From an uncultured Bacteroidota bacterium (lineage in GTDB: Bacteria; Bacteroidota; Bacteroidia; UKL13-3), in assembly GCA_903897855.1 (NCBI GenBank), contig CAIUDH010000043.1, positions 1 through 54,462 on the forward strand: a stretch of DNA of 54,462 nucleotides. The letters run 5' to 3'. This document shows positions 33,414 through 42,832 of this stretch, piece by piece. The notes under the pieces are model-generated. The model did not search any database, had not been told where the DNA came from, and saw nothing but the letters and a program-made list of their open reading frames with translations. Every line of letters begins with the position of its first letter. Within the stretch, counting starts at the first letter, position 1. The position numbers and the translations under genes are program-made.

Positions 33414-35252
33414 CTAGTTTATTTCGAAAATAAAGGCACTGTTGGTTTGCAATTCAATCTTAAACCCACTACTGAGATTGGCTTCATAAGTATCTCCGGT
33501 AAGCAAATCTTTCAAAGTATAGAGAGTTCCTGGGGTTCCGCCAAGGGCTTTCAGAATGGCATCATTCAGTTTTAAGGCCGGCGTAAAATTGCTTTCGTTG
33601 CTTAAATTCACTACAATAAGTAATCGTTGATGGTTGGTGTACCGTAAAAAGCTAAAGCATTGATCCCGGTTATAGTTGTCGTGCGACGATTGCAGGTTGT
33701 AAAATTTGCCATTTTTTAAGGCATCCGACTGCAAGCTTAAATTTAGTAGTTGGGTATAAAACGCATGCACTGTTTTTTGTTCGCTGGTATATTTTCCTCC
33801 GTCAAATTTTCCACCATTCATAAATGCCTGATGTTCTTTCACGCCCCAATAGTCGAACATGGTGGTTCTTCCATCATCGCCTCCAAATCCTTCGGCACCT
33901 TCGGCTTTTACACCACTTTCTTGTCCGAAATAAAGGAGGCTAGGTCCACTGTGCATGCAGGTTGTTAACACCATGGCAGGCACACAACGTAATGCGTTGC
34001 CGGCGAAAAATTGCGAAGCAAATCGTTGTTCATCATGGTTTTCAAGGAATCTAACTAAGTTGCTCGTGATGCCGTCAAGGCTTCGTTGTAAGTTGGTTAA
34101 GCTGTCGATACTTCCTTTTTTCTCAATGGCTCTGCGCACATCATCGTAAGTGCCTACCTTGTCGTATAGAAAATCGAAATTCCCGGTATTGATATAATTT
34201 CTGTATTCATTTGGGTTGTATATTTCAGCGATGAAAACAGTATTTGGTTTTACTTTCTTCACCTCATTAATAGCATAATTCCAAAACTCTACTGGCACCA
34301 TTTCGGCCATGTCGCATCGAAATCCATCGACTCCGAAATTAGCCCAATAAAGTAATATATTGGTCATCTTTATCCACGTATCTGGTATGGGCTCGAAATG
34401 TTTAGCCGAAGTGTTATTTAAATCGATCCCCTGATTTACCACATCTATTCCATAATTTAATTTGATCGTTTCAAACCAGTCGCCTTGCGATGGGGTGTTT
34501 CTGAAAACATTATTACCAGTGGCTTTAGCCGGAGTCTCGGTGTATTTTTTAGTTTCTAAGGGAGCCATAATTTCTCCTAAAGGATTATAATCGGAAGGCG
34601 TTTCAAAATGCTGCCCACTTAGGTAATAGAAATTATTTTGTGGAGCGAATAGTTTTGAAGGGTCGTCATTTTCGCCCAAATCTTTCACCCCATCGGGCTT
34701 TGCATCACTCTGATACTGGCGTGCCACATGGTTGGGCACAAAGTCGATGAGCACTTTTAAGCCCGCATCGTGGCTGCGTGATATCAAATCTTTAAACTCG
34801 TCTTTTCGTTGTTTAGGATTAAGAGCGAGGTCGGGGTTTACATCATAATAATCTTTGATGGCATAGGGGCTTCCTGCTCGCCCTTTTACAACATAAGGGT
34901 TGTCGTTTTTGATCCCATATCCGCTGTAATCATTCATGGTGGCACATTCCAGCACACCCGTATACCATACATGGGTGATCCCCATTTTTACCATCGATTT
35001 CAAAGCAGCTTCATTTATATCGGCAAATTTTCCGACCCCGTTTTCCTCCATGGTGCCAAATGGAACATTGGTATTGGTTTGGTTGCCATACAACCGAGTC
35101 ATAACTTGGTAAATGTTTATTTTGTGGTTAGCTGGTTTTTCATTTAAGGTATTCTCGTCTTTAAAATTTTCATCGATAGGTTGCATAGGATGTTTGGTAT
35201 GACAGGATAGAAGAAGTAATACCACAGAAACGAAGATTAGATTTCTTTTCAT
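33414..35252 (-). CDS. GH13 alpha-amylase family lipoprotein
   Basis: A 612-residue lipoprotein. The signal MKRNLIFVSVVLLLLSC ends in a lipobox, so the enzyme is anchored in the outer membrane or periplasm. The GH13 sites are complete: LIDFVPNHVA (region I), FGVDGFRCDMAEM with the nucleophile Asp (II), VFIAEIYNP with the acid Glu (III) and RFLENHDEQR with the third acid (IV). It would cut alpha-glucans such as starch or glycogen. No susC/susD genes are nearby. ATG at 35252 gives the signal peptide and is preferred to 35288. Confidence 0.9.
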   Translation of the reverse strand: MKRNLIFVSVVLLLLSCHTKHPMQPIDENFKDENTLNEKPANHKINIYQVMTRLYGNQTNTNVPFGTMEENGVGKFADINEAALKSMVKMGITHVWYTGVLECATMNDYSGYGIKNDNPYVVKGRAGSPYAIKDYYDVNPDLALNPKQRKDEFKDLISRSHDAGLKVLIDFVPNHVARQYQSDAKPDGVKDLGENDDPSKLFAPQNNFYYLSGQHFETPSDYNPLGEIMAPLETKKYTETPAKATGNNVFRNTPSQGDWFETIKLNYGIDVVNQGIDLNNTSAKHFEPIPDTWIKMTNILLYWANFGVDGFRCDMAEMVPVEFWNYAINEVKKVKPNTVFIAEIYNPNEYRNYINTGNFDFLYDKVGTYDDVRRAIEKKGSIDSLTNLQRSLDGITSNLVRFLENHDEQRFASQFFAGNALRCVPAMVLTTCMHSGPSLLYFGQESGVKAEGAEGFGGDDGRTTMFDYWGVKEHQAFMNGGKFDGGKYTSEQKTVHAFYTQLLNLSLQSDALKNGKFYNLQSSHDNYNRDQCFSFLRYTNHQRLLIVVNLSNESNFTPALKLNDAILKALGGTPGTLYTLKDLLTGDTYEANLSSGFKIELQTNSAFIFEIN

Positions 35253-35286
35253 GCCGTGAAAATAAGGATTTGAAAATGATGACGGC

Positions 35287-35323
35287 AAAAAAAAATGCCC
35301 ACGAATGAATCGTGGGCATTTTT
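35287..35323 (-). terminator. Intrinsic terminator after the T9SS cargo gene
   Basis: TGCCCACGA at 35296-35304 pairs perfectly with TCGTGGGCA at 35310-35318 around a 5-nt loop, with an A run on the left and a T run on the right. For the minus-strand gene ending at 35343 it is a strong terminator with an 8-9 T tract; the T run on the other side would also work on the plus strand. It separates that gene from the amylase. Confidence 0.88.
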
Positions 35324-35342
35324 AAGGAGAGGGCAAAAACAA

Positions 35343-37298
35343 TTATTCAATAATCATTTTTTGCGTGATCTTTTGAGTGCCTGCAGTCACCGAATAGAAA
35401 TAAATCCCGTGGCTTAACTGCGATGCATTATAATAAATAGAATGTCTTCCAGCCTCTGTGTTTGCAGAGGTTTGTGTGTGTAAAACTTTTCCTAGCATAT
35501 CAGTCACCGTAAAAACAATCGTGGTTTTAATGCCGATATTATAATCAATTTGTGTTACTCCGTGATATGGATTCGGGAAGTTTTGTTCCACTTTAAAGGC
35601 TGCATCTGTCATGGTGGTATTTATTCCACTAGGAAAAATCCCAACACTATCATGAATTATTTTAGAAACAGGAATCTCCATATAATTTACCTGAACATTG
35701 GTTTCGGTATTATTTCCTGAGTTACTTACCGAAATTCCAGGATCATCTTTTAGGAAATACATGATACGCATTTTGTTATCAGATACTTTGGCAACGGTAG
35801 GGAAGAATTCTTCGAACCCAATGGTTTGAGTTAGGTTTTGTGTATTACTCCAGGTTTTACCCGAATCGGTTGAATACACTACAAAGATATCACTATAGTT
35901 TTCCTCGTTGCCCGATTCGTCAGCTTCAATTGGGGCAATATAAGTGCAAAATAAATTACCCTTGGCATCGTACGACATCATAGGATGATTAGAGAGTGCA
36001 CAGTAAGAAGGTCCACCGGTTGTAAATTGAAGGGCCGAGCCATAACCACCAAAACTGCGACTGCGAGTGTTGGCGGCCAGTGTAATTTTATTGTCGCCAT
36101 CTTGGTCGGGGGTGTATCCGATAATTTGTCGTGGGTTATATTGTCCAGTACCTGGATTCACTTTGTCATTCCAATAAGCGATACCCTCTAAAGCAGTTCC
36201 ATAAAATACATAACTACCCGTATCGGTCGATGTCACCGAATCGTAGGATGCTCCTAAAATAGCATAGGTTACATGGGTCACTCCATAACCGTCAATCATA
36301 ACATTAACAGCACCGTTATTTAAATCTTTAGGAGCGGTCGATTTTGTGGGAAGGGCTCTCTTGAATGAATCAATGATGGTTTTAGTCCAGGTGGCACCAG
36401 CATCTTCACTTTTCCATAATGCCAAATCGTCGAATAGGCCACCGATAACAATACGTACTTTATTGCCTGAGGCGTCAATAGCATAATCGTCAGCATTACC
36501 AATATCATACCTTACACTGTCAAATCCTGGAAGAAGTTGGTTTTTGGTTACCCACGTTTGAGCAGCGGCATCGTAAACAGAATAGGTGATGGGTCTTTTA
36601 ACCCCATTTTTCCTGTAGTTTACCGGATAGCCTGAAGTTGAATCGGCAAAACATGAAATAAGCACAATCTTTGAACCTGCAGTGGCAGTTCTTGCCCAAA
36701 TTGGGCCGGGGGTAGTGGCTGAATTATAAGTGTCGTTTAATACCAAGGTTCCAGAGGTGAAGTCGGTACCGATTCCGGTATTGGTAGAAAATATAAAACC
36801 TCCTGTCACTCCTGCGCTCGAAACAGCATGAGCAAATACGTACTCCTTCTCTACACCCCCGAAAGTGGCAGCACCTACACAAGGCCAGCCTACTCGGCTT
36901 GACTCAAATCTTGAGATGTTCGGAAGCGATTTTCTCCAGACTCCTCCTACCCATTGATTGTATCCTGTTCCACGAAGTGTATACCCTGGATTGCCATCGG
37001 CAGAGGTGGTCCAAGCAGCGGTAATTTTGCCATTGGGATATACCATTAAACGATTCGAGACGGCATTGTTTGATTGTAGGTCGTATAAAGTGTTTCCAAT
37101 TGCTTTGGCACCGTATATGGGGTTGTCTCCTGTAGTTTTGCGTAGTGGAATGGGGCGTAATTTGTTCACCACCAAAGACTGCGATTCGCTTGCTCTTAAG
37201 GCATTTGCGGCTCTGTTTGCGTTGATGTCAATTCGCTGCGACGATTGTGCCATTAGCAATATGGGAGCACAAAATAGTAATGTAAAAAACTTCTTCAT
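35343..37298 (-). CDS. Secreted protein with BNR-like repeats and T9SS sorting domain
   Basis: A 651-residue exported protein. It has a signal peptide (MKKFFTLLFCAPILLMAQ), sialidase-type Asp-box strands (KSEDAGATWTKT, YSTDSGKTWSNTQN) that suggest a beta propeller, and a C-terminal type IX sorting domain (about 570-651: VEQNFPNPYHGVTQIDYNI, LGKVLHTQT, SHGIYFYSVTAG, KMIIE). It therefore crosses the outer membrane by the T9SS and is probably fixed on the surface or released. The propeller function is not clear; no sialidase active-site set was seen. A -7-like TTATTTGC lies at 37324-37331. Confidence 0.82.
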   Translation of the reverse strand: MKKFFTLLFCAPILLMAQSSQRIDINANRAANALRASESQSLVVNKLRPIPLRKTTGDNPIYGAKAIGNTLYDLQSNNAVSNRLMVYPNGKITAAWTTSADGNPGYTLRGTGYNQWVGGVWRKSLPNISRFESSRVGWPCVGAATFGGVEKEYVFAHAVSSAGVTGGFIFSTNTGIGTDFTSGTLVLNDTYNSATTPGPIWARTATAGSKIVLISCFADSTSGYPVNYRKNGVKRPITYSVYDAAAQTWVTKNQLLPGFDSVRYDIGNADDYAIDASGNKVRIVIGGLFDDLALWKSEDAGATWTKTIIDSFKRALPTKSTAPKDLNNGAVNVMIDGYGVTHVTYAILGASYDSVTSTDTGSYVFYGTALEGIAYWNDKVNPGTGQYNPRQIIGYTPDQDGDNKITLAANTRSRSFGGYGSALQFTTGGPSYCALSNHPMMSYDAKGNLFCTYIAPIEADESGNEENYSDIFVVYSTDSGKTWSNTQNLTQTIGFEEFFPTVAKVSDNKMRIMYFLKDDPGISVSNSGNNTETNVQVNYMEIPVSKIIHDSVGIFPSGINTTMTDAAFKVEQNFPNPYHGVTQIDYNIGIKTTIVFTVTDMLGKVLHTQTSANTEAGRHSIYYNASQLSHGIYFYSVTAGTQKITQKMIIE

Positions 37299-37651
37299 GT
37301 TTAAAAAATTAAATTTGATTTATGCAAATAAGTAGTTTTTTATGGAATAACAGCAATTTTCATTGTAAATACTTAGAAATGAAAGTTTCGTAACCTAGCC
37401 TTGATTTAATAATTAACTCTTTTTTTCGGTTTCATGCAGCAGCTTTATTCTGCATAATCTCTTGAGAAAACAAATCTGAACCCTAAATTCCGAATAATAT
37501 TTTGCACTACACTGTTTTTACAACTACCTTTGTTTCTGATCTTATAGTATTATTCCATCTTCATAAAAATGAGATTTTATATCTTTTTTTGATTAGAAAT
37601 AATAAAGATACAGTGTCATATTACGACTCACCATGAATGACTCTCTAAATT
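37299..37651. other. 350-bp intergenic region with outward promoters
   Basis: The gap between two divergent genes has no supported coding frame. It holds a minus-strand box TTATTTGC (37331-37324) before the T9SS cargo gene and a plus-strand TACCTTTG (37528-37535), an exact TAnnTTTG match, 117 nt before the TPM gene. A weak ATAAAA/TTTTAT hairpin lies near 37563-37580. The long leader of the TPM gene could hold further control signals. Confidence 0.5.
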
Positions 37652-38065
37652 ATGCGACTTAATTTTTCCGGGCCTCACGGGGTGCTAAGTGAATTTTCGA
37701 TAGGCATTATCAACGATGCTATCAATCTGGCAACATTACCTTCGTCAGGCTCTATTCATGTACACCTCGATAAAGATTGCGACCTCGAAGTGCTAGACCG
37801 CGCTGTCGAAATATTTAATTTATTTGAGATGAATAAGTTGCCTCAAAAGCAGGGAGTGTTGCTTTATGTTTGTATACGATCGAAGCAATTTGCAATGATC
37901 GCTGATGCTGGATTAACCAGTAAAATGGTGGAAGGTGGTTGGCAGGAAATCATTGATAATATGACTATCTATTTTAAATCAGGCGACCTTGTTAAAGCCA
38001 TTCTTGACGGGGTTGAATCGGCAGGCAAAAAGCTGCAACTCTTTTTCCCTGCGGAGAGAGTCTAA
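37652..38065 (+). CDS. TPM-domain protein, cytoplasmic type
   Basis: A 137-residue protein without signal peptide. The middle part NKLPQKQGVLLYVCIRSKQFAMIADAGL with MVEGGWQEIIDNMTIYFKSG matches the TPM (DUF477) domain, in the form that in many Bacteroidota is encoded after a LemA gene and a secreted TPM protein. No lemA is present here. TPM domains are linked to protein quality control and photosystem II repair in plants; the bacterial role is unclear. It is followed after 48 bp by a membrane TPM protein. Confidence 0.82.
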   Translation: MRLNFSGPHGVLSEFSIGIINDAINLATLPSSGSIHVHLDKDCDLEVLDRAVEIFNLFEMNKLPQKQGVLLYVCIRSKQFAMIADAGLTSKMVEGGWQEIIDNMTIYFKSGDLVKAILDGVESAGKKLQLFFPAERV

Positions 38066-38113
38066 AATTAAAACTTTAAAAATTTATTTAAGCTGCACTT
38101 CTTTCAAATCCCG

Positions 38114-38875
38114 ATGAATTTAAAACGAATATTATTCTCTAAAAGCTTGTTCATGCTATGCTTGGCATTCACACTGATGTTTGAAGTGAAAGCCGGCGAA
38201 AGCCAACAAAAATGGAATGCAACCCTTTTAGTGCAAGATTATGCAAGGGTATTTTCGCCCGTACAATTGGATTCATTAGAAAGCAAATTAAGTGGTTTTG
38301 CCATGGCTGCTTCTATCGAATTGGTAATTCGTACCGAAAGTAGTATTGGAAATAGTGAACTTTTTGAGTTCGCTATGAAACAGACTGATAAGATGAATTT
38401 AGAAGGCAATCCGTCAATGGACCGTATCCTACTTCTGATTGTGATGGATAAAAAGGAATCTTTAATTTATCCTAGTCCAGCCATCAAATATAGACTTCCC
38501 GATAGAAAGTGTTCGCAAATTACCAGCCAGATTATCGATCCTTCGTTTAAATTACAACAGTATGACGCTGGAATAAGTTCGGCTATCGATGCCATTATAG
38601 GGACTGTTAAGGGCGAGTATAATCTCAAGCCAGTTTTAAATCCCGAATACTCACTCAAGTCTTTCTATGTGCCTATACTTGTTCTATTGCTCTTTATTGG
38701 GGGTGCCGTTTTCTTTAATCTACGCACCGAGAGGCAAATCCAGAAAGCAATGCATGCCTATAACCTGTCCTATTTTGATGCCCGGATCATGCTTGGTATC
38801 GATCGTCCATCGGAGGTGGTTGGCGATGGTTGGGAGGCATTCAAAGGCGGAGGCGCCAAAGGCGACTGGTCGTAA
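38114..38875 (+). CDS. TPM-domain membrane protein
   Basis: A 253-residue protein with a signal peptide (LFMLCLAFTLMFEVKAGE), a periplasmic TPM domain (VQDYARVFSPVQLDSLESKL, ELVIRTESSIG, MDRILLLIVMDKKESLIYPS) and one C-terminal transmembrane segment (about 183-203: FYVPILVLLLFIGGAVFFNL) with a basic cytoplasmic tail that ends Gly-rich (FKGGGAKGDWS). The usual Gly/Ser-rich tail of TPM proteins is very short. It is co-directional with the cytoplasmic TPM gene and probably in one operon with it. The gap 38876-39038 before the isc promoter shows nothing. Confidence 0.82.
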   Translation: MNLKRILFSKSLFMLCLAFTLMFEVKAGESQQKWNATLLVQDYARVFSPVQLDSLESKLSGFAMAASIELVIRTESSIGNSELFEFAMKQTDKMNLEGNPSMDRILLLIVMDKKESLIYPSPAIKYRLPDRKCSQITSQIIDPSFKLQQYDAGISSAIDAIIGTVKGEYNLKPVLNPEYSLKSFYVPILVLLLFIGGAVFFNLRTERQIQKAMHAYNLSYFDARIMLGIDRPSEVVGDGWEAFKGGGAKGDWS

Positions 38876-39038
38876 CGAGATTTTGAAACGTCGAGGGCGT
38901 GTTTTTTTTAAGGAAATGATGCTTTTTATGGCTTGCTTTTCATTAAAAGGCGACTCAATGGAGTCAAAAATCATACCTCATGACTCACCCCAAAAAAAAA
39001 TCTTTAAATTCCATTTTCTACTCTGAACTAAATAGTTG

Positions 39039-39046
39039 TATATTTG
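39039..39046 (+). promoter_or_regulatory. -7 promoter box of the isc operon, TATATTTG
   Basis: An exact TAnnTTTG match 41 nt before the iscS start. It would give a short ordinary leader of about 35 nt. A -33 TTG is not obvious at the expected distance, and no IscR-like palindrome was seen. Confidence 0.5.
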
Positions 39047-39087
39047 TAATCATTCTAAACAAGCAAATTTTAGAAACTATTTAGCCC

Positions 39088-40302
39088 ATGTTAAAATTAC
39101 CGATATATTTAGACAATAACGCCACAACTCCAGTAGATCCAAGGGTTCTGCAAGAGATGCTCCCTTATTTTACTGATGTTTTTGGCAACGCCGCCAGCCG
39201 TAACCATCCGTTTGGTTGGAAGGCAGAAGAGGCTGTCGATTACGCTCGAGAGCAGGTAGCGAAACTTATAGGAGCTGGCGAGAAAGAAATCATTTTCACT
39301 TCAGGGGCCACCGAAAGTAATAATTTGGCCATCAAAGGGGTATATGAAATGTATGCCGAAAAGGGGAATCATATTATTACCCTTACCACCGAGCATAAAG
39401 CGGTTCTTGACACCTGCAAGCATCTCGAAAAAACAGGGGCTGAAGTAACCTACCTGGAAGTTCAGTCCGATGGTATGGTCAACTTGGCTCAATTAGAGGC
39501 AGCGATGAGGCCCACCACAATTTTAGTTTCGGTGATGTTTGCCAATAACGAAATTGGAGTCATTCAACCCATGAAAGAAATAGCCGCCATCGTGCATAAG
39601 CATGGCGCTTTATTCCATTCCGACGCCACACAGGCGGTAGGTAAAGTAAATACCGATGTCAATGAGTTTGGCATCGATCTAATGTCGCTTACGGCCCATA
39701 AAATGTATGGCCCCAAGGGGATAGGTGCTTTATATGTACGACGTAAAAACCCAAGAGTGAAGGTTACGGCTCAAATTGATGGAGGCGGACATGAGCGCGG
39801 TATGCGCAGTGGCACTCTTAATGTTCCCGGTATCGTTGGTTTTGGTAAAGCCTGTGAATTGGCACGGTTAGAAATGGATCAAGATGCAGCCAGGTTATCG
39901 GTACTGCGCAATCGACTAGAAAACAGCTTATTGGAGTTGGAGGAAAGCTATCTTAACGGTAATAAAGAACACCGTTTACCTCATTGCACCAATATCTCAT
40001 TCAAATATGTAGAGGGAGAAGGTTTGATGATGGGCGTGAAGGATATCGCTGTTTCGAGTGGTTCGGCCTGTACTTCTGCCTCTCTGGAGCCATCGTATGT
40101 GTTGAAAGCACTTGGATTAGATGATGACTTAGCCCATTCCTCTTTGCGTTTTGGATTAAGTCGGTTTACGACCGAACAGGAGATCGATTTTGCAATAAAT
40201 CAAACCAAGGAAGCGGTGACCAAATTACGGGATATGAGCCCACTTTGGGAAATGTTTAAAGAAGGAATCGATTTAAAATCCATTGAATGGGCTGAACATT
40301 AA
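39088..40302 (+). CDS. iscS: Cysteine desulfurase IscS
   Basis: A 404-residue PLP enzyme that takes sulfur from cysteine for iron-sulfur clusters and tRNA thiolation. [16 protein letters not shown] at the front, SGATESNN near residue 71, the PLP lysine in [12 protein letters not shown] near residue 208 and the catalytic Cys loop [17 protein letters not shown] near residue 327 are all present; the SSGSACTS loop is the class I (IscS/NifS) form. It leads the operon iscS-iscU-iscA. Confidence 0.94.
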   Translation: MLKLPIYLDNNATTPVDPRVLQEMLPYFTDVFGNAASRNHPFGWKAEEAVDYAREQVAKLIGAGEKEIIFTSGATESNNLAIKGVYEMYAEKGNHIITLTTEHKAVLDTCKHLEKTGAEVTYLEVQSDGMVNLAQLEAAMRPTTILVSVMFANNEIGVIQPMKEIAAIVHKHGALFHSDATQAVGKVNTDVNEFGIDLMSLTAHKMYGPKGIGALYVRRKNPRVKVTAQIDGGGHERGMRSGTLNVPGIVGFGKACELARLEMDQDAARLSVLRNRLENSLLELEESYLNGNKEHRLPHCTNISFKYVEGEGLMMGVKDIAVSSGSACTSASLEPSYVLKALGLDDDLAHSSLRFGLSRFTTEQEIDFAINQTKEAVTKLRDMSPLWEMFKEGIDLKSIEWAEH

Positions 40303-40389
40303 GAATTAAAAGACCATTCCAAGAGTTCATCATGCTTCCGTTTCAGCAATATAAAGAAGCGTAAAAAAAAAAATTAAAAAAATACTATT

Positions 40390-40794
40390 ATGGCATATTC
40401 AGAAAAAGTAATCGATCATTACAGCAATCCACGTAATATAGGCACGTTGGATAAAAGCAAGAACAATGTAGGAACCGGTTTGGTAGGGGCTCCCGAGTGT
40501 GGCGACGTGATGCGTTTACAAATTGAGGTGGACGATTTAACAGGCACCATTACCGATGCGAAATTTAAAACCTTTGGTTGTGGTAGCGCTATTGCCTCTT
40601 CTTCCTTGGCTACCGAGTGGCTTAAGGGTAAAAGTATTGACGATGCATTGAAAATAGACAATATGGATATTGTAGAAGAATTAGCACTGCCTCCGGTAAA
40701 AATACATTGCTCCGTATTGGCAGAAGATGCGATTAAAGCAGCCATCAATGATTACCGCTCAAAAAATAATTTATTGCCTATTGAGGTACAGTAA
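40390..40794 (+). CDS. iscU: Iron-sulfur scaffold protein IscU
   Basis: A 134-residue scaffold on which clusters are built. The three cluster cysteines are in GAPECGDVMRL, FGCGSAIASSS and KIHCSVLAEDA, and the Asp of ECGD is kept. The LPPVKIHC segment includes LPPVK, the site that the chaperone HscA binds. It starts 87 bp after iscS; an A-rich leader precedes its ATG. Confidence 0.94.
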   Translation: MAYSEKVIDHYSNPRNIGTLDKSKNNVGTGLVGAPECGDVMRLQIEVDDLTGTITDAKFKTFGCGSAIASSSLATEWLKGKSIDDALKIDNMDIVEELALPPVKIHCSVLAEDAIKAAINDYRSKNNLLPIEVQ

Positions 40795-40830
40795 TTTCTA
40801 TCTTGTTAACAATTAATTCAATACGGTAAA

Positions 40831-41160
40831 GTGAGTATCACAGTAAGCGATAAAGCGAAATTAAAGGTCGATGATTTAGTTCGTGACGCCCATTTAGGCA
40901 ACGACTATTTTTTGCGTGTTAGCGTAACCGGCGGAGGTTGCAGCGGTTTAACGTATAAATTAGATTTCGACAACGAAGCCCAGAAAGGTGACCAATATTT
41001 TGAGGATAAAGGCGTGAAGATTGCGGTGGACATGAAAAGCTTCCTCTATCTATTTGGCACCGAGCTTGATTTTAGCGACGGTTTAAACGGTAAAGGCTTT
41101 AACTTTATCAATCCCAATGCATCGCGTACCTGCGGTTGCGGAGAGAGTTTCTCTGTTTAA
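40831..41160 (+). CDS. iscA: A-type iron-sulfur carrier protein IscA
   Basis: A 109-residue A-type carrier. The cysteines are in TGGGCSGLTYKLDF near residue 35 and TCGCGESFSV at the end (Cys-x-Cys). The start is GTG at 40831; no ATG fits the conserved N-terminus ITVSDKAKLKVDDLV. It passes clusters from IscU to target proteins. It is the last gene of the operon; no hscB, hscA or fdx follows. Confidence 0.9.
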   Translation: MSITVSDKAKLKVDDLVRDAHLGNDYFLRVSVTGGGCSGLTYKLDFDNEAQKGDQYFEDKGVKIAVDMKSFLYLFGTELDFSDGLNGKGFNFINPNASRTCGCGESFSV

Positions 41161-41243
41161 GTAATAATCATCCTCTATTCATGATCCGTTCTCCAAAGTT
41201 CGGCCTTTTTTATTGCTAAAAATTAAGCACTTTTGCATTCTAC

Positions 41244-42830
41244 ATGAAAAAACAAATTTTATTAAGTCTTACTCTATTTCAGACTCTATGGTCTTTCTCG
41301 CAGCTCGATAGCATGGAGCGGAGTTTTGCTTCCATTATTTCGGCTGCCGATATGAAGGATAATCTCACTTATATCGCCTCTTCGAGCACTGAAGGGAGGG
41401 AAACAGGTACTCCTGGATTGCGCAAAGCCGCCGAATATATTGCAGTGAAATTGGGCAATTACGGTTTGAAGCCTGCCGGCAACGCTGGCATGTTTTATCA
41501 AAATTACAAATATGTTCGCGATATGAGTAAGGACGTAACCCTGTTCGATTCATTGCAAAAATTTGAATACCTAAAAGACTTTTATGTACAGAGCGATGTG
41601 AGAAGGGGTTTGATCTATAATAAAGAAATTGTTTTTCTGGGTTATGGTATTGATGATAAAAACTTCAATGATTTTGCCAAGGATACGAACCTTGCCGATA
41701 AAGTTGTCATTATTCTTAACGATGAGCCTCTGCGTGGAAAGAAATATATTGTAAGTGGTAATACAGAGCATAGCAACTGGTATAATAACCTTGACCTGAA
41801 AATTCAGAGAGTCTTAAAATACAAACCCGCGGCTCTCATTATCGTGGATGATGCCTATGCAAGCCATCTTGCAGCAAGGAAGCAGGAACTCAGTGATAAT
41901 TATCTGATCATGGGCTCCAATAGTTACAAAGTGCTGCTTCCTGAGGGAGGTAAAGAGGTCATATTTCCGGTCATGTTCACCCATAAAGGAATCGCTGCAA
42001 AGCTTCTTGGAATCGACAGCTTGAAACTCGAAAAAGTGATTCAGAAAACAGCTAAAAAACATAAACCGATTCACCTTTTCACCCATCGTCAAATTTCTAT
42101 GGAAGTAGAGAAAGTAGAGTCAGCACCCCGAAGTGATAATGTTATTGGTTATATAGAAGGAACCGATTTGAAAGACGAGTATATTGTTATTTCCGCCCAT
42201 TTTGATCACTTGGGAATGCATAAAGGAGAAATTTTTTATGGTGCCGACGACAACGGCAGTGGCACGGTAGCATTGCTTGAAATTGCGGAAGCTTTTGCCG
42301 TTGCTAAACGTGCCGGTTTTACCCCACGGAGGAGTATCTTATTTTGTGCTTTCAGTGGAGAAGAGAAGGGTTTAATTGGTTCTGAATACTATACCAAAAA
42401 TCCACTTCTCCCACTCAACAAAGCCATGCTCGATCTTAATATTGATATGATTGGAAGGGTCGATTCTACTTATTCGGCACTGAAAAATTCGAACTATATT
42501 TATGCCATCGGAACCAATAGACTGAGCAGCGATTTAAAACCCATTTTAGAAAAAGCAAACACGACCTATTCTCATCTCACACTCGATTATAAATTCGATG
42601 ACCCCTTAGATAAGAACCGATTTTTTTACCGCAGTGATCATTACAATTTTGCAAAATATAATATTCCAGTTATTTTCTTTTTTAACGGGGTGCACGCCGA
42701 TTATCATAAAAGCACCGACACCATCGATAAAATCAATTTCAATAAGATGGAAGCGATAGCGAGACTGGTTTTTCATGTGGCATGGCAAACGGCAAATCAA
42801 ACTGAGAGTATCAAAAGAGACCTTAAGTAA
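41244..42830 (+). CDS. M28 family metallopeptidase with PA domain
   Basis: A 528-residue exported peptidase. The signal peptide is MKKQILLSLTLFQTLWSFS. A PA-like domain insert spans about 100-260. The zinc ligands of family M28 are in ISAHFDHLGM, GADDNGSGTVALLEIA, AFSGEEKGLIGSEYY, LNIDMIGRVD and HADYHKSTDTIDKI, so both metals can be bound. Such enzymes remove N-terminal residues from peptides in the periplasm or outside the cell. A CACTTTTGC box lies 8 nt before the ATG. It reads into rlmB after 2 bp. Confidence 0.92.
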   Translation: MKKQILLSLTLFQTLWSFSQLDSMERSFASIISAADMKDNLTYIASSSTEGRETGTPGLRKAAEYIAVKLGNYGLKPAGNAGMFYQNYKYVRDMSKDVTLFDSLQKFEYLKDFYVQSDVRRGLIYNKEIVFLGYGIDDKNFNDFAKDTNLADKVVIILNDEPLRGKKYIVSGNTEHSNWYNNLDLKIQRVLKYKPAALIIVDDAYASHLAARKQELSDNYLIMGSNSYKVLLPEGGKEVIFPVMFTHKGIAAKLLGIDSLKLEKVIQKTAKKHKPIHLFTHRQISMEVEKVESAPRSDNVIGYIEGTDLKDEYIVISAHFDHLGMHKGEIFYGADDNGSGTVALLEIAEAFAVAKRAGFTPRRSILFCAFSGEEKGLIGSEYYTKNPLLPLNKAMLDLNIDMIGRVDSTYSALKNSNYIYAIGTNRLSSDLKPILEKANTTYSHLTLDYKFDDPLDKNRFFYRSDHYNFAKYNIPVIFFFNGVHADYHKSTDTIDKINFNKMEAIARLVFHVAWQTANQTESIKRDLK

Positions 42831-42832
42831 TT

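Noticed and set aside
29918-35252. A polysaccharide utilisation locus made of the amylase and the TonB receptor
   Set aside because: The receptor lacks SusC features and there is no SusD, sensor or further glycosidase; nearness alone is not enough.
38667-39026. A 119-residue plus-strand frame overlapping the second TPM gene
   Set aside because: It overlaps a better supported gene in another frame and shows no domain or start signal.
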